A stretch of 64,000 bases of DNA from Isobaculum melis (GTDB taxonomy: Bacteria > Bacillota > Bacilli > Lactobacillales > Carnobacteriaceae). This document shows, in pieces, positions 9,047 through 17,538 of the stretch. The stretch's first letter is position 1; the number at the start of each line of letters is the position of its first letter. The notes under the pieces were generated by a model. The model saw only the letters and a program-made list of their open reading frames with translations, made no database searches and had not been told where the DNA came from. The DNA lies in assembly GCF_900111355.1 (NCBI RefSeq), contig NZ_FOHA01000005.1:98119-162118 (forward strand). Direction: 5' to 3'. A program made the translations under genes and the position numbers.

Positions 9047-9297
9047 GTGGGATTAAATCATTTGACAGAAGAACAAGTTTTTTCTTGGAAAAAAGGGAAA
9101 GAGAACAAAGTTTTTATTTTTATTATGGGAAGCAGATAATGATTGTAAAGGGCTCACAAGCTCAGGAGTTAATAGAAGATTTAGAACATGCAAATCAAGA
9201 AGAGGAACAATACCTTTTAGCTCGTATAACAGGTAATTTCAAACGAGGAAATGAAAGACTGGCAAAAGAACATCCAAAGTATCAGCGTAAAATTTAA
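9047..9297 (+). pseudogene. Unknown small protein, frame-disrupted
   Basis: AGGAGGA precedes a GTG at 9047 that opens a good reading frame (GLNHLTEEQVFSWKKGKEN) which stops at 9137-9139. A second frame, offset by -1, continues from the same place with FYFYYGKQIMIVKGSQAQ and a charged helical tail to 9297. Adding one T to the T run near 9111 would join both into one protein of about 83 residues (KVFYFYYGKQIMIVKG). So I read this as a single gene with a 1-base deletion, or a sequencing slip. Alternative: two coupled tiny cistrons, because the stop and an ATG at 9139 overlap as TAATG with GGGAAG upstream. I do not recognise the family. Confidence 0.5.
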
Positions 9298-9382
9298 ATA
9301 ATGAGATAATGCTTGATTTATGGTAAAATAGAGGAGTATTCTCAGTAATACGAATAAAGGGAAATTAAAAGGAGACGATACT

Positions 9383-9871
9383 ATGGCAAAAGAAGTATCT
9401 GGTTTAAAGTTATATTTTAGAAATGATGAAACATGGCACATTGAAAAAAAATATATCGGAGACTTATGGATTAAGCATATTACAACAAGCATCGGCCGTA
9501 TTGGAGACAGTGATATTCAAGAAATCCATCCTTGTGAATCATTACGTGTTCAAATTCACCCAGAAGCTGATAGTGTAAAATCGATTGATATCAACACTGG
9601 TGGTTTAGAAATGGGAATGTTTGATCGTGTGAATAAATATCCAGATATTGAAAAAATGGATATTTTATATACAACAAATGAAGCAGATCGTATTTATTTC
9701 CCCTATTTACCAAAAGATGAAGATGGTATTTATAACAAATTCCAAAGCTCAGTGATTTCTGAAGATAACTATTTATACTTAACAATTGATCCAAATAAAT
9801 CTGTTCATGATATTTATGATGCAGACTTTATTCAAAACAAAGGCAGTGTTTATTTTACAACAATTGACTAA
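9383..9871 (+). CDS. Hypothetical protein, 162 residues
   Basis: Not recognised. A soluble, acidic protein with no signal peptide or membrane segment, starting MAKEVSGLKLYFRNDETWH. AAAAGGAGA lies 6-7 bases before the ATG. The composition (many Asp, Ile, Tyr; alternating hydrophobic residues such as YLYLTIDP) suggests a beta-rich fold. It is intact, unlike the frame-broken genes on either side, and is 85 bases after the first of them. It may be cotranscribed with them. No function is proposed. Confidence 0.75.
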   Translation: MAKEVSGLKLYFRNDETWHIEKKYIGDLWIKHITTSIGRIGDSDIQEIHPCESLRVQIHPEADSVKSIDINTGGLEMGMFDRVNKYPDIEKMDILYTTNEADRIYFPYLPKDEDGIYNKFQSSVISEDNYLYLTIDPNKSVHDIYDADFIQNKGSVYFTTID

Positions 9872-9909
9872 ATGTGAGGTTCATTTTATTTTATGAAAGG
9901 ATGGTCGAT

Positions 9910-10276
9910 ATGGCTTCGTTTCGTGAAATTGTTGTCAATGAATGTACCTTTATGTGGAAATATCGTTTTGATGAGGATGACTGTCAAAACGATTCTAGTT
10001 TCTGCTGATAAGAAAGGGAAACTGATTATTTATTTCCGAACGTATCAGTGGGATTATGGTTATTGTCCTTTTAATAAAGGACTACCTGCATGCTATCGAA
10101 ATGAACATGTCATTATCAATTTAAACCAACCTAAATATATCGCTGAAATGATTGATTATTTACTTCAACAACCTAAGCTTGATTTTTTATGTCAAACAGT
10201 TGAACTAAATAATGGTCTTGAGCTATTACATCAATTAGGTTATGTGTTTGATTATAAAAAATCTTTAAATGAATAA
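9910..10276 (+). pseudogene. Unknown protein, frame-disrupted
   Basis: A good start at 9910 (AAAGGA 9 bases upstream) opens MASFREIVVNECTFMWKYRFDEDDCQ up to a TGA at about 10006. The rest of a plausible protein lies in the +1 frame (KGKLIIYFRTYQWDYGY, GLPACYRNEHVIINLNQP, then a helical tail) to 10276. A longer uninterrupted frame from ATG 9893 exists, but its N-terminus (MKGWSIWLRFVKLL) looks like out-of-frame translation. Removing one T from the TTT near 10002 would restore a protein of about 121 residues. Not recognised by family. A programmed +1 shift cannot be excluded, but no RF2-like shift site is seen. Confidence 0.5.
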
Positions 10277-10308
10277 ATATTCCTTTAAAGAGACCTATTT
10301 AGACTGTA

Positions 10309-10342
10309 AGAGCTATCTTTTACCCAAGATAGCTCTTTTTTT
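10309..10342 (+). terminator. Intrinsic terminator before lepA
   Basis: A perfect 11-bp stem (AGAGCTATCTT / AAGATAGCTCT) with a 6-base loop is followed by seven T. Confidence 0.92.
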
Positions 10343-10364
10343 GTATCAGAAGACTAGATGTTTA

Positions 10365-10393
10365 TTGAATTAATCCTCATAGATTGGTATAAT
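10365..10393 (+). promoter_or_regulatory. Sigma-A promoter of lepA
   Basis: TTGAAT and a consensus TATAAT are separated by 17 bases, about 50 bases upstream of the lepA start. Confidence 0.7.
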
Positions 10394-10440
10394 TTGTTGT
10401 GATGTTTTTGAGATAGATACAGAAAGTAGGATAATAATAG

Positions 10441-12279
10441 ATGATGAATAAAGATGAAATGTTGGAAAGGCAGTCGAAAATTCGTAATTTCTCGATTATT
10501 GCTCATATTGACCATGGTAAATCCACATTAGCAGATCGGATTTTAGAAAAAACGAATACAGTATCAACGCGTGAAATGCAACAGCAATTGCTCGATTCAA
10601 TGGACTTAGAAAGAGAACGTGGGATTACCATTAAGTTAAATGCTGTTGAGCTACAATATACAGCAAAAGATGGGGAAACTTATATTTTCCATTTAATCGA
10701 TACACCTGGGCATGTGGATTTCACTTATGAAGTTTCACGAAGTTTAGCAGCCTGTGAAGGGGCAGTTTTAGTTGTTGATGCAGCACAAGGAATTGAAGCG
10801 CAAACATTAGCCAATGTTTATTTAGCGTTAGATAATGATTTAGAAATCTTGCCAGTCATTAATAAAATTGATTTACCAGCAGCAGATCCAGAGCGTGTTC
10901 GTGGTGAAATTGAAGATGTGATCGGGATTGATGCAAGTGAAGCCGTTTTAGCAAGTGCGAAAGCTGGAATTGGGATTGAGGACATATTAGAGCAGATTGT
11001 GGAGAAGGTTCCTGCACCACATGGGGATACTGAAGCACCTCTTGAAGCCCTTATTTTTGATTCAGTCTACGATTCATATCGTGGCGTTATCTTAAATATC
11101 CGTGTGATGCAAGGGGTTGTTAAACCTGGTGATACAATTAAAATGATGAGCAGTGGTGCAACCTTTGAAGTTGTTGAAGTGGGAATCTTTTCTCCTAAGC
11201 CAATTCCTCGTGAATTTTTAATGGTAGGAGATGTTGGGTATTTAACTGCAAGCATTAAAACGGTTAAAGATACACAAGTAGGAGATACGATTACATTGGC
11301 AGAAAGACCAGCAGCAGAAGCTTTGCCAGGATATCGTAAAATGAATCCAATGGTTTATTGCGGTCTGTATCCAATTGATTCTTCAAGATACAATGATTTA
11401 CGTGAGGCTTTGGAAAAATTACAACTGAATGATGCAGCGTTACAATTTGAAGCGGAGACATCTCAAGCATTGGGCTTTGGTTTCCGTTGTGGTTTCTTAG
11501 GATTACTGCATATGGATGTGATTCAGGAGCGTTTAGAGCGTGAATTTAACTTAGATATGATTACAACTGCGCCATCTGTAATTTACCATGTTAACTTAAC
11601 TGATGGCTCACAAGTAGTGGTAGATAATCCAGCAGAAATGCCTGAAGCTGGGGTGGTTCAATCCGTAGAGGAGCCTTATGTAAAAGCGAGCATTATGGTG
11701 CCAAATGACTATGTTGGTGCGGTTATGGAAATTGCACAGCGTAAACGTGGGGACTTTGTGACAATGGATTATCTAGATGAGTTTCGTGTTAATGTGATTT
11801 ATGAAATTCCTTTATCTGAAATTGTTTATGACTTCTTTGATAAATTGAAATCAAGTACAAAAGGCTATGCTTCATTAGATTATGATATTATTGGCTACCG
11901 TCCAAGTAAATTGGTGAAAATGGATATTATGCTAAATAGTGAAAAAGTGGATGCTTTAAGCTTTATTGTGCATAGAGACTTTGCTTATGAGCGTGGGAAG
12001 CTAATCGTTGAGAAATTACGCGCTTTAATTCCAAGACAGCAATTTGAAGTGCCCATTCAAGCAGCAGTTGGACAGAAGATTTTAGCTCGTTCTACAATTA
12101 AAGCTTTACGTAAAAATGTTTTAGCCAAATGTTATGGCGGAGATATTTCTCGTAAACGCAAATTGTTAGAGAAACAAAAAGAAGGTAAGAAACGGATGAA
12201 ACAAATTGGTTCAGTTGAAGTACCCCAGGATGCATTTATGGCTGTGCTTAAAATGGATGATGAGCAACCAAAGAAATAG
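10441..12279 (+). CDS. lepA: Elongation factor 4 (LepA), ribosome back-translocase GTPase
   Basis: A 612-residue translational GTPase. The G1 motif AHIDHGKST, switch region RERGITIK, G3 DTPGH and G4 NKID are all present near the N-terminus. They are followed by domain II, the EF-G-like domains III and V, and the LepA-specific C-terminal domain ([14 protein letters not shown], then a basic tail [19 protein letters not shown]). Length and order are normal. It stands alone between two terminators. Confidence 0.98.
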   Translation: MMNKDEMLERQSKIRNFSIIAHIDHGKSTLADRILEKTNTVSTREMQQQLLDSMDLERERGITIKLNAVELQYTAKDGETYIFHLIDTPGHVDFTYEVSRSLAACEGAVLVVDAAQGIEAQTLANVYLALDNDLEILPVINKIDLPAADPERVRGEIEDVIGIDASEAVLASAKAGIGIEDILEQIVEKVPAPHGDTEAPLEALIFDSVYDSYRGVILNIRVMQGVVKPGDTIKMMSSGATFEVVEVGIFSPKPIPREFLMVGDVGYLTASIKTVKDTQVGDTITLAERPAAEALPGYRKMNPMVYCGLYPIDSSRYNDLREALEKLQLNDAALQFEAETSQALGFGFRCGFLGLLHMDVIQERLEREFNLDMITTAPSVIYHVNLTDGSQVVVDNPAEMPEAGVVQSVEEPYVKASIMVPNDYVGAVMEIAQRKRGDFVTMDYLDEFRVNVIYEIPLSEIVYDFFDKLKSSTKGYASLDYDIIGYRPSKLVKMDIMLNSEKVDALSFIVHRDFAYERGKLIVEKLRALIPRQQFEVPIQAAVGQKILARSTIKALRKNVLAKCYGGDISRKRKLLEKQKEGKKRMKQIGSVEVPQDAFMAVLKMDDEQPKK

Positions 12280-12287
12280 TAAGATTA

Positions 12288-12352
12288 AAAAATTTTCTGA
12301 GTCGTTCGAATGGAAGTGTTTAGTGTTCATTTAGACTTAGAAAATTTTTTAT
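12288..12352 (+). terminator. Terminator after lepA with unusually large loop
   Basis: A 16-bp stem (AAAAATTTTCTGAGTC paired with GACTTAGAAAATTTTT, one G-U) encloses a 30-base loop and ends in a T run. Confidence 0.65.
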
Positions 12353-12377
12353 TCGTGTACAAGAAAGAAGGGTGAAA

Positions 12378-13400
12378 ATGAAATCTAGAGAAAATGATAT
12401 TGATTATTTAAAAGGAATAGGAATATTTTTTGTTGTTTGGGGTCATGTTTGGTTAATACCAGGCGATATTTTTCATTACATTTACAGTTTTCATATGCCG
12501 TTATTCTTCATGCTTTCTGGTTATTTATATTATATGCACAGAGAACGTTATCATAAAAATACATTCAAGCAATTTATAAAAAATAAAGCTCGAAGTTTGT
12601 TAGTTCCATATCTTAGTTTTTATGTAGTCTCACTCATACTTACGGCTATTACTGCATCAATACAACTGAATGTTTCTTTTTTTGTGATAACACTTAAAGG
12701 GATTTTTTTGTCAAATCATTGGCAGAATGTTAATAACTTTGCTTTATGGTACTTACCCTTATCTTTTATTGCAATTATTATCTTTTATTTATTGGAAAAA
12801 AGGGGGAAATGGCAACTTTTTTTAGGTGTTTGTCTATCTTTAATCCTTACTCCAATTTCTTATCAAATGCTCTATCAATCAACTGGACGTGTACCATTTA
12901 CAATTCATGTATTATTTCCAGCTATTGTATTTTTAGCAATTGGTTATTGGATGAACAAATATAGTTGTTTAGAATGGCTAAAAAAACAATATTTTGCTAA
13001 AACCATTTTGCTTTTAATAGTGGGAGGAATTGGTTTAAGTACCTCGTTGAAGTGGCCTAGTGAAATATTATTTATTGAAAATATAGGATATTTTGTAACT
13101 GCAGTGTTAAACCTGTTATTTATTCTATGGGTTTCTTTAAATAATCAGAATAAAGTTATTAGTTACCTTGGAAAGCACTCTTTATTTATTTATGGTCTTC
13201 ATCGACCCATCATTCATTTAATGAATCATTACCAAGTTGAGCGTATATTAAATCGTTTAGCAATTAAAGGTCTCTTTGCTAGTCTAGTTATAACAATTAG
13301 CGCAATTATTTTCAGTTTATTGTTGATGTATATATATATGACTCTAAAAAAAATTATTTTAGTCAACAGTGTAGAAAAAAATAACTATCAGACTCCCTAG
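12378..13400 (+). CDS. Acyltransferase 3 family membrane protein
   Basis: A 340-residue polytopic membrane protein with about ten hydrophobic segments. The N-terminus reads NDIDYLKGIGIFFVVWGHVW, matching the acyltransferase-3 (OafA/WecH/NodX-like) start with the conserved His in WGH. A second family feature is SFHMPLFFMLSGYLYY. Such enzymes usually O-acetylate cell-surface sugars. The substrate here is unknown. ATG 12378 is chosen over an in-frame GTG at 12372 because AAGGGTGA fits only the former. It is more AT-rich than its neighbours and stands alone, which may reflect transfer. Confidence 0.85.
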   Translation: MKSRENDIDYLKGIGIFFVVWGHVWLIPGDIFHYIYSFHMPLFFMLSGYLYYMHRERYHKNTFKQFIKNKARSLLVPYLSFYVVSLILTAITASIQLNVSFFVITLKGIFLSNHWQNVNNFALWYLPLSFIAIIIFYLLEKRGKWQLFLGVCLSLILTPISYQMLYQSTGRVPFTIHVLFPAIVFLAIGYWMNKYSCLEWLKKQYFAKTILLLIVGGIGLSTSLKWPSEILFIENIGYFVTAVLNLLFILWVSLNNQNKVISYLGKHSLFIYGLHRPIIHLMNHYQVERILNRLAIKGLFASLVITISAIIFSLLLMYIYMTLKKIILVNSVEKNNYQTP

Positions 13401-13624
13401 CATACCAATTAAATTAATAATAAATCGATCTAAATCAAGCTAAAAAAACGTTTAAATTCGAGCGCCAAGTAGGAACCTGTTGTCATCTACACAGTAATTT
13501 TGTGTTAGCAGGAATTAAAGGGGGTGAAATTAGTCAAGTCAAGAAAACTGTTTAGTTGTTTAAAATGATATAAAATATGGAAATAGATATTGACGGAAAA
13601 AGTAAAATTATGAGGAGGATTTAA

Positions 13625-14242
13625 ATGAAAAAAGTTGGATTCATATTAGCTCTAAGTATTGTTTTAATAGGATGTACCTCTAAAAATAATTCAGATGTAA
13701 CATCAAAAGAAGATTCGAGCAAAATATCAGAAGTGGTAGAAGAAAGTAAGGCATCAACAAAAAATGGACAAGCTGAATTAGCTTCTCAAAAAGAAGAATC
13801 CACTAACACAGCGCAAACAGAGAATCCTTTTCCAGGATATTCTGATGACCAAATTGAGTATGCAAGAGTTGTGATGGCTGTGTATCATAGCTATGAAATC
13901 ACTCAACTTCCTATTGAAATCAGTGTGACAAAAAATCCCGCTGGCACTCAAGTATTGCCCTTTGATGGCTCAGTAGTATTACCAGAAGAAAGTATAACAA
14001 TCTCAGCAAGTGTTGATCAAACGATGGCGGGAACGTTAATATTTACATATATTTCTCACCATGATGGAAGTATTTCTTTTTATAAAGTACCAAATCATTA
14101 TCAAGGTGAGCGCTACACCAATAATCCAGAATGGGTAAAAACTGAAACACAAAATATGTTAGATCAGATGAAACTTTTAGAGATACCTACTACAAATGAT
14201 GATGTTGTATCAGAGGTTATTTCTTTTGTTACAATGAATTAA
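13625..14242 (+). CDS. Putative lipoprotein
   Basis: A 205-residue secreted protein. The signal peptide is MKKVGFILALSIVLIGC with the lipobox LIGC, so Cys17 should be lipidated. It is followed by a Ser/Glu/Lys-rich linker to about residue 68 and a folded domain beginning FPGYSDDQIEYARVVMAVY. No catalytic motif is recognised. Similar small lipoproteins with such linkers are common in enterococci and relatives, but I cannot name the family. GAGGAGGA precedes the ATG. It has its own terminator. Confidence 0.8.
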   Translation: MKKVGFILALSIVLIGCTSKNNSDVTSKEDSSKISEVVEESKASTKNGQAELASQKEESTNTAQTENPFPGYSDDQIEYARVVMAVYHSYEITQLPIEISVTKNPAGTQVLPFDGSVVLPEESITISASVDQTMAGTLIFTYISHHDGSISFYKVPNHYQGERYTNNPEWVKTETQNMLDQMKLLEIPTTNDDVVSEVISFVTMN

Positions 14243-14269
14243 GTCATTAAAACTAGACTAGCGCTATTT

Positions 14270-14298
14270 AGATTGTCACTTGTGACAATCTTTTTTTT
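14270..14298 (+). terminator. Terminator after the lipoprotein gene
   Basis: A 10-bp perfect stem (AGATTGTCAC / GTGACAATCT) with a 2-base nominal loop is followed by eight T. Confidence 0.88.
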
Positions 14299-14455
14299 AT
14301 CAGGAAAAAGCTGTTTTAACTAAGCGCTTTATTTAAAAACAAACATCGTTTCTAGAGAATCTATGTAAATTTTTTATTTTCTCAAAGAAAAAAATATGTT
14401 AAAATAAATTACAGGAAATAATACGCTTACATTCTGAACGAAGGAGTGGACATCT

Positions 14456-14638
14456 ATGATTAAAAAAAATGCAAGTTTCTTATTTTTTATCTTGATTGCA
14501 GCTACAATGCTTAGCTACATTTTAATTAAGCTAGGTTCAAGTACGATTGCGTACTCAAATATTCCAGGGCTGGTTACCATTATATTGGCTTCAACTTATC
14601 ACATTGTTAGAAATAGCAGAAAGAATAAAATAGAATAG
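14456..14638 (+). CDS. Small membrane protein, 60 residues
   Basis: It has two predicted membrane segments (FLFFILIAATMLSYILI and IPGLVTIILASTYHIV) and basic termini. CGAAGGAGTGG lies about 8 bases before the ATG. Not recognised; small two-helix proteins of this type are often unannotated. It is flanked by terminators on both sides, so probably monocistronic. The strong ribosome binding site and own terminator support it being real. Confidence 0.65.
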   Translation: MIKKNASFLFFILIAATMLSYILIKLGSSTIAYSNIPGLVTIILASTYHIVRNSRKNKIE

Positions 14639-14646
14639 AAAAATTG

Positions 14647-14680
14647 AAAGAAGCTACAACATAGTAGCTTCTTTTTTTAT
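14647..14680. terminator. Bidirectional terminator between convergent genes
   Basis: An 11-bp perfect stem (AAAGAAGCTAC / GTAGCTTCTTT) with a 6-base loop has T-rich tracts in both directions. Confidence 0.88.
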
Positions 14681-15171
14681 GATGAACTATCTTGAACTAT
14701 TTTTAAAATCGCAGAAAGACAATGGTTAAAGTCTTTATCTTGAGGATTGGTTCCTTCCAATAAAAACACGTTATCTTTAGTCTGAATAGTTAAACGATAA
14801 TGACCACCATCCAAGATATCCATATCTGTTGTTAGGTTCTCAGGTTTTTCTAAGATTTTATCTTGTTTTAAAACTCTGATAATCTGTTCATAGTTATTAG
14901 GGGAGAGCATTATTTCTTCTTCAATGACTTCATACTCATAATTTTCATTTTGCTTTGAAAATCGATAAGTGACTTGACCATTATTTTTTATTTCATAAAA
15001 ACTACCATTATCGTCACTGTGTTTATATACGGGTGTTATTTGGATAGAAATACTTTGAATGGTTTCATACTTTTTATCAGCTGCTATTCGTGAGTTCATA
15101 TAAAGACCTAGAAAAATACCAATTCCTAATAGAGCAAGACTCAAAAGGCAGATTTTTTTCTTTTTACACAT
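14677..15171 (-). CDS. Membrane-anchored extracellular protein, unknown
   Basis: A 164-residue protein with a Lys-rich start (MCKKKKICLL) and one hydrophobic segment (LLSLALLGIGIFLGLYM). A hydrophilic extracytoplasmic domain follows, containing VTYRFSKQNENYEYEV and HYRLTIQTKDNVFLLEG. There is no lipobox. The start is the ATG at 15171 with AAAGGAAG upstream; an adjacent TTG would add one residue. Not recognised. The domain pattern of beta strands resembles small secreted accessory proteins, but no function is proposed. Confidence 0.7.
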   Translation of the reverse strand: MCKKKKICLLSLALLGIGIFLGLYMNSRIAADKKYETIQSISIQITPVYKHSDDNGSFYEIKNNGQVTYRFSKQNENYEYEVIEEEIMLSPNNYEQIIRVLKQDKILEKPENLTTDMDILDGGHYRLTIQTKDNVFLLEGTNPQDKDFNHCLSAILKIVQDSSS

Positions 15172-15301
15172 CAAAACACTTCCTTTTTCTATTGATTAAT
15201 ATGTAAATATTGATTATTCCGTATAAGCAATAGAGGATTTATGATATACTATGACTATTGTGAATTCATCACATAAAATAAATTTATTTTGGAGGAACAA
15301 A

Positions 15302-15718
15302 ATGCAAAAAGAAGGAACAAAGGATTTAAACTTATTTTTATTAATTACAAATGGAATTTTATTATTTAGTTTATTTTTGCCATTATTTAAAGTAGGAATT
15401 TTTGGACTCTCACAAAGTATTACAGGAATGGACTTCGTTACAAATGGAGCGATTGCTGTATTTTTCTTATTATCACCAATTGTACCGATTGTGACGGAAT
15501 TTGTTCCAGCTATTAAGCAATATCAAAAAGTAGCTGTAATTGCTGTAGCTGTGATGGAAGTGATTGGCTTAATTAGCCTTTATACTTATGCAGGTAAAGA
15601 TGCTTATGGTCTATTGAAAACTGGAATTGGTTTTTGGGTGATTATGATTACAAGTATCGTAACAGTTGCACCAATGGTAATGAAACGATTTAATATTGAA
15701 CTACCAAAAGTAAAATAA
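15302..15718 (+). CDS. Membrane protein with four predicted helices, unknown
   Basis: A 138-residue integral membrane protein. Hydrophobic segments lie at about residues 9-30, 45-65, 78-95 and 105-128. GGAGGAAC sits 6 bases before ATG 15302; the longer frame from 15251 is rejected because it lacks a ribosome binding site. Not recognised. It is single-gene transcribed, with a terminator directly after. Confidence 0.7.
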   Translation: MQKEGTKDLNLFLLITNGILLFSLFLPLFKVGIFGLSQSITGMDFVTNGAIAVFFLLSPIVPIVTEFVPAIKQYQKVAVIAVAVMEVIGLISLYTYAGKDAYGLLKTGIGFWVIMITSIVTVAPMVMKRFNIELPKVK

Positions 15719-15725
15719 TAAAAAG

Positions 15726-15760
15726 TAACCAATCGTAACTAACGATTGGTCATTTTTTTT
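15726..15760. terminator. Terminator between convergent genes
   Basis: A 9-bp perfect stem (ACCAATCGT / ACGATTGGT) with a 5-base loop is followed by eight T on the plus strand. Confidence 0.85.
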
Positions 15761-16037
15761 ATTCATATTCAGGAATTTTTATATTTTTAGATTGGAATAG
15801 GAATTTTTCATCATTTGTTTCAATTAATACTGCAAAGTGAGCATCACTGAGAAGGATTTCACCGACTTTTTCTCTTGAATAAATACGACCATGAGGGAAG
15901 TAGTCAGGTAACTCTGTTCTTAATTCTTTTAATTCATAAAAGCCTGTTGCAATTGTTTCAACAAAAATTAAATCTGCTAAATCATGTAATTCTTTTGTTT
16001 CAGTAGCAGATAAATCTTTGATATACCCTTGATTCAT
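15759..16037 (-). CDS. Hypothetical protein, 92 residues
   Basis: A soluble, acidic protein (pattern LHDLADLIFVETIATGFYELKEL, then SDAHFAVLIETNDEKFLFQ). AAGGTTT-type ribosome binding sequence lies before the ATG at 16037. No family is recognised. The C-terminal beta-rich part, with alternating hydrophobics, suggests a compact domain. It converges on the preceding membrane protein gene. Confidence 0.6.
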   Translation of the reverse strand: MNQGYIKDLSATETKELHDLADLIFVETIATGFYELKELRTELPDYFPHGRIYSREKVGEILLSDAHFAVLIETNDEKFLFQSKNIKIPEYE

Positions 16038-16231
16038 TCAATAAACCTTCTTTCTAAAATTTCTATCTTCATTATTGTGTTGACTCTCTATAGCATAGCA
16101 TAAAAGAAATAAAATGGAAGAATCTTTTCTCGTAAAAATAAAGATCTTTTTTACAGTTTGAGTACCATGAAGTCAGCTTCTTTTTTTGTTTTATGTTAAA
16201 ATGAAGGTATCAGATTATAGGGGGTTTTTAA

Positions 16232-16522
16232 ATGAATAAAAAATTAGCAATTTTTCTTGGGGTAACAGTAGCAGCTACTGTTACGGCTTTGCTTTTAGAT
16301 GAAGAGAATCAAGCAGAGTTAAAAAAAGCTGGCAAAGAGCTTAAATCAAAAAAAGATACACTGGTTGATCAAGCTGCTGACTTTTATGATGAAAAAAAAG
16401 CTGTCTTAAAAAAAGAATGGAAAAAATTAAGTAAAGAAGCACAGGAAGAAAATGAAGTAACAAAAGAAACCCTTCAACAAATTATTGCTGAAGCACAAGC
16501 TTATTTAGATCAATTATCTTAA
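16232..16522 (+). CDS. YtxH-like small membrane-anchored helical protein
   Basis: 96 residues: a short N-terminal hydrophobic segment (LAIFLGVTVAATVTALLL) followed by a long, highly charged helix rich in Lys and Glu (KKAGKELKSKKDTLVDQA). This layout is like YtxH/gas-vesicle-type general stress proteins, but the match is by architecture only. GGGGG precedes the ATG. It has its own terminator and is followed by the MmcQ/YjbR gene. Confidence 0.65.
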   Translation: MNKKLAIFLGVTVAATVTALLLDEENQAELKKAGKELKSKKDTLVDQAADFYDEKKAVLKKEWKKLSKEAQEENEVTKETLQQIIAEAQAYLDQLS

Positions 16523-16532
16523 GCCATTAATG

Positions 16533-16564
16533 AGCTGTTACAAGTTTTTGTAACAGCTTATTTT
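16533..16564 (+). terminator. Terminator after the YtxH-like gene
   Basis: An 11-bp perfect stem (AGCTGTTACAA / TTGTAACAGCT) with a 4-base loop is followed by TATTTTT. Confidence 0.82.
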
Positions 16565-16585
16565 TAGTAGAAAGGAAGCTGAAAC

Positions 16586-16966
16586 ATGAATTTTGCGAAA
16601 CAGGATGAATGGTTAAAAAATGCAGCTGAAGAATGGCCAGGAGCCAAGCTGATATATAAACCTGAATGGGATGTCTATGTTTTTTTAGTGGCGCATAAAA
16701 TATTTGGAATGTATGGAGAAAATACACAAAAAGAATTGATTTTAACAGTCAAAGGTTTACCTCATCAAAATGAAGAATTGGTAGAAATGTATTCAGAAAT
16801 TAAACCGGGCTACCATATGAATAAATCCCATTGGATTTCCTTACAATTGAGAAATCATCATCTTGAAAAGACATTATTTATACATGTTTTAAAAAATTCT
16901 TACACCCTTGTTTTCGACAAGTTACCCATTAAAATTAAAAAACAACTAAAAATAAGTAGTCACTAA
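16586..16966 (+). CDS. MmcQ/YjbR family protein (DUF419)
   Basis: A 126-residue protein with the MmcQ/YjbR fold pattern: central LILTVKGLPHQNEELVE and the signature PGYHMNKSHWISL. The family has a double-stranded-DNA-binding-like CyaY fold, and its role is not established. AAAGGAAG precedes the ATG. It converges with the XRE regulator downstream, with a shared terminator overlapping both 3' ends. Confidence 0.85.
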   Translation: MNFAKQDEWLKNAAEEWPGAKLIYKPEWDVYVFLVAHKIFGMYGENTQKELILTVKGLPHQNEELVEMYSEIKPGYHMNKSHWISLQLRNHHLEKTLFIHVLKNSYTLVFDKLPIKIKKQLKISSH

Positions 16967-16996
16967 ACTTTTAAACGTTTAATGGCTACTTATTTT
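16951..16996. terminator. Bidirectional terminator overlapping both convergent genes
   Basis: An 18-base arm pair (AATAAGTAGTCACTAAAC with GTTTAATGGCTACTTATT; one mismatch, one wobble) spans the end of the YjbR gene and the last codons of the minus-strand regulator. Confidence 0.8.
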
Positions 16997-17381
16997 TTGA
17001 ATGTTTCATATGTAAGGCTTCTGCTAAAGCTAATGCCTGAGAAAGGGAAGCCATCAGTAATTGCTGATCATCTGCTGGAATTTTTGTGCCAAATACCATG
17101 ATTTCTTGCTCAGCTTGAATCAATTGGATTAATTGTTGTAGGGCTAAGCCAATATCCGTTTCTAAAGTCAGGGTAGCCATCTTTTTTTCTCTTCCTAATA
17201 TGTAATCTGTTGAGACTTGAAAGAGATTTGCCAATATTGCCAGTTCATGCTCTTTAATCGCTCGTTCTCCTGACTCAATGCGACACATAACAGGTCGCGT
17301 TAACATCATTTTATCTGCTAAATCTTTCTGCTTCCAACCCTGTTTTTTTCTTAAAAGAATGATGCGCTCATGTATCTCCAT
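16986..17381 (-). CDS. XRE-family transcriptional regulator
   Basis: 131 residues. An N-terminal helix-turn-helix (about 5-60: IILLRKKQGWKQKDLADKM, then MCRIESGERAIKEHELAILA) ends in the typical STDYILGRE. A C-terminal helical region rich in Leu, Ala and Gln could mediate dimers. It is divergent from another XRE gene across a 157-base gap that contains TTTC...GAAA inverted repeats, so it may regulate itself and its neighbour. Target genes are unknown. Confidence 0.85.
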   Translation of the reverse strand: MEIHERIILLRKKQGWKQKDLADKMMLTRPVMCRIESGERAIKEHELAILANLFQVSTDYILGREKKMATLTLETDIGLALQQLIQLIQAEQEIMVFGTKIPADDQQLLMASLSQALALAEALHMKHSKNK

Positions 17382-17468
17382 ATTTCAACCAACTTTCTAT
17401 AATAGCAATAATATTGTACCATTTTTCCGTAAAAGAAGCTATTTTATTTCATAAAACGAAATTATTAG

Positions 17469-17497
17469 TTGACATATACGCAATAAAAATTTAGAAT
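17469..17497 (+). promoter_or_regulatory. Sigma-A promoter of the small XRE gene
   Basis: Consensus TTGACA and TAGAAT are separated by 17 bases, 42 bases before the ATG. Confidence 0.72.
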
Positions 17498-17538
17498 TAG
17501 ATATGTGAGTTTCACTTTTAGAAATCGGAGGTCATAGA

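Noticed and set aside
9085..9137. -1 programmed frameshift at the AAAAAA run
   Set aside because: The run is preceded by G, giving GAAAAAA, which is a poor slippery heptamer, and no downstream stimulatory structure was evident. A one-base deletion is simpler.
9893..9909. ATG 9893 as the start of the 10.2 kb gene
   Set aside because: It gives an N-terminus that reads like a wrong-frame translation, while ATG 9910 in another frame has a better ribosome binding site and a natural sequence.
13401..13624. Small gene with AAAGGGGG near 13520
   Set aside because: The frame after the GTG is only 14 codons and has no sign of conservation; otherwise the gap shows nothing clear.
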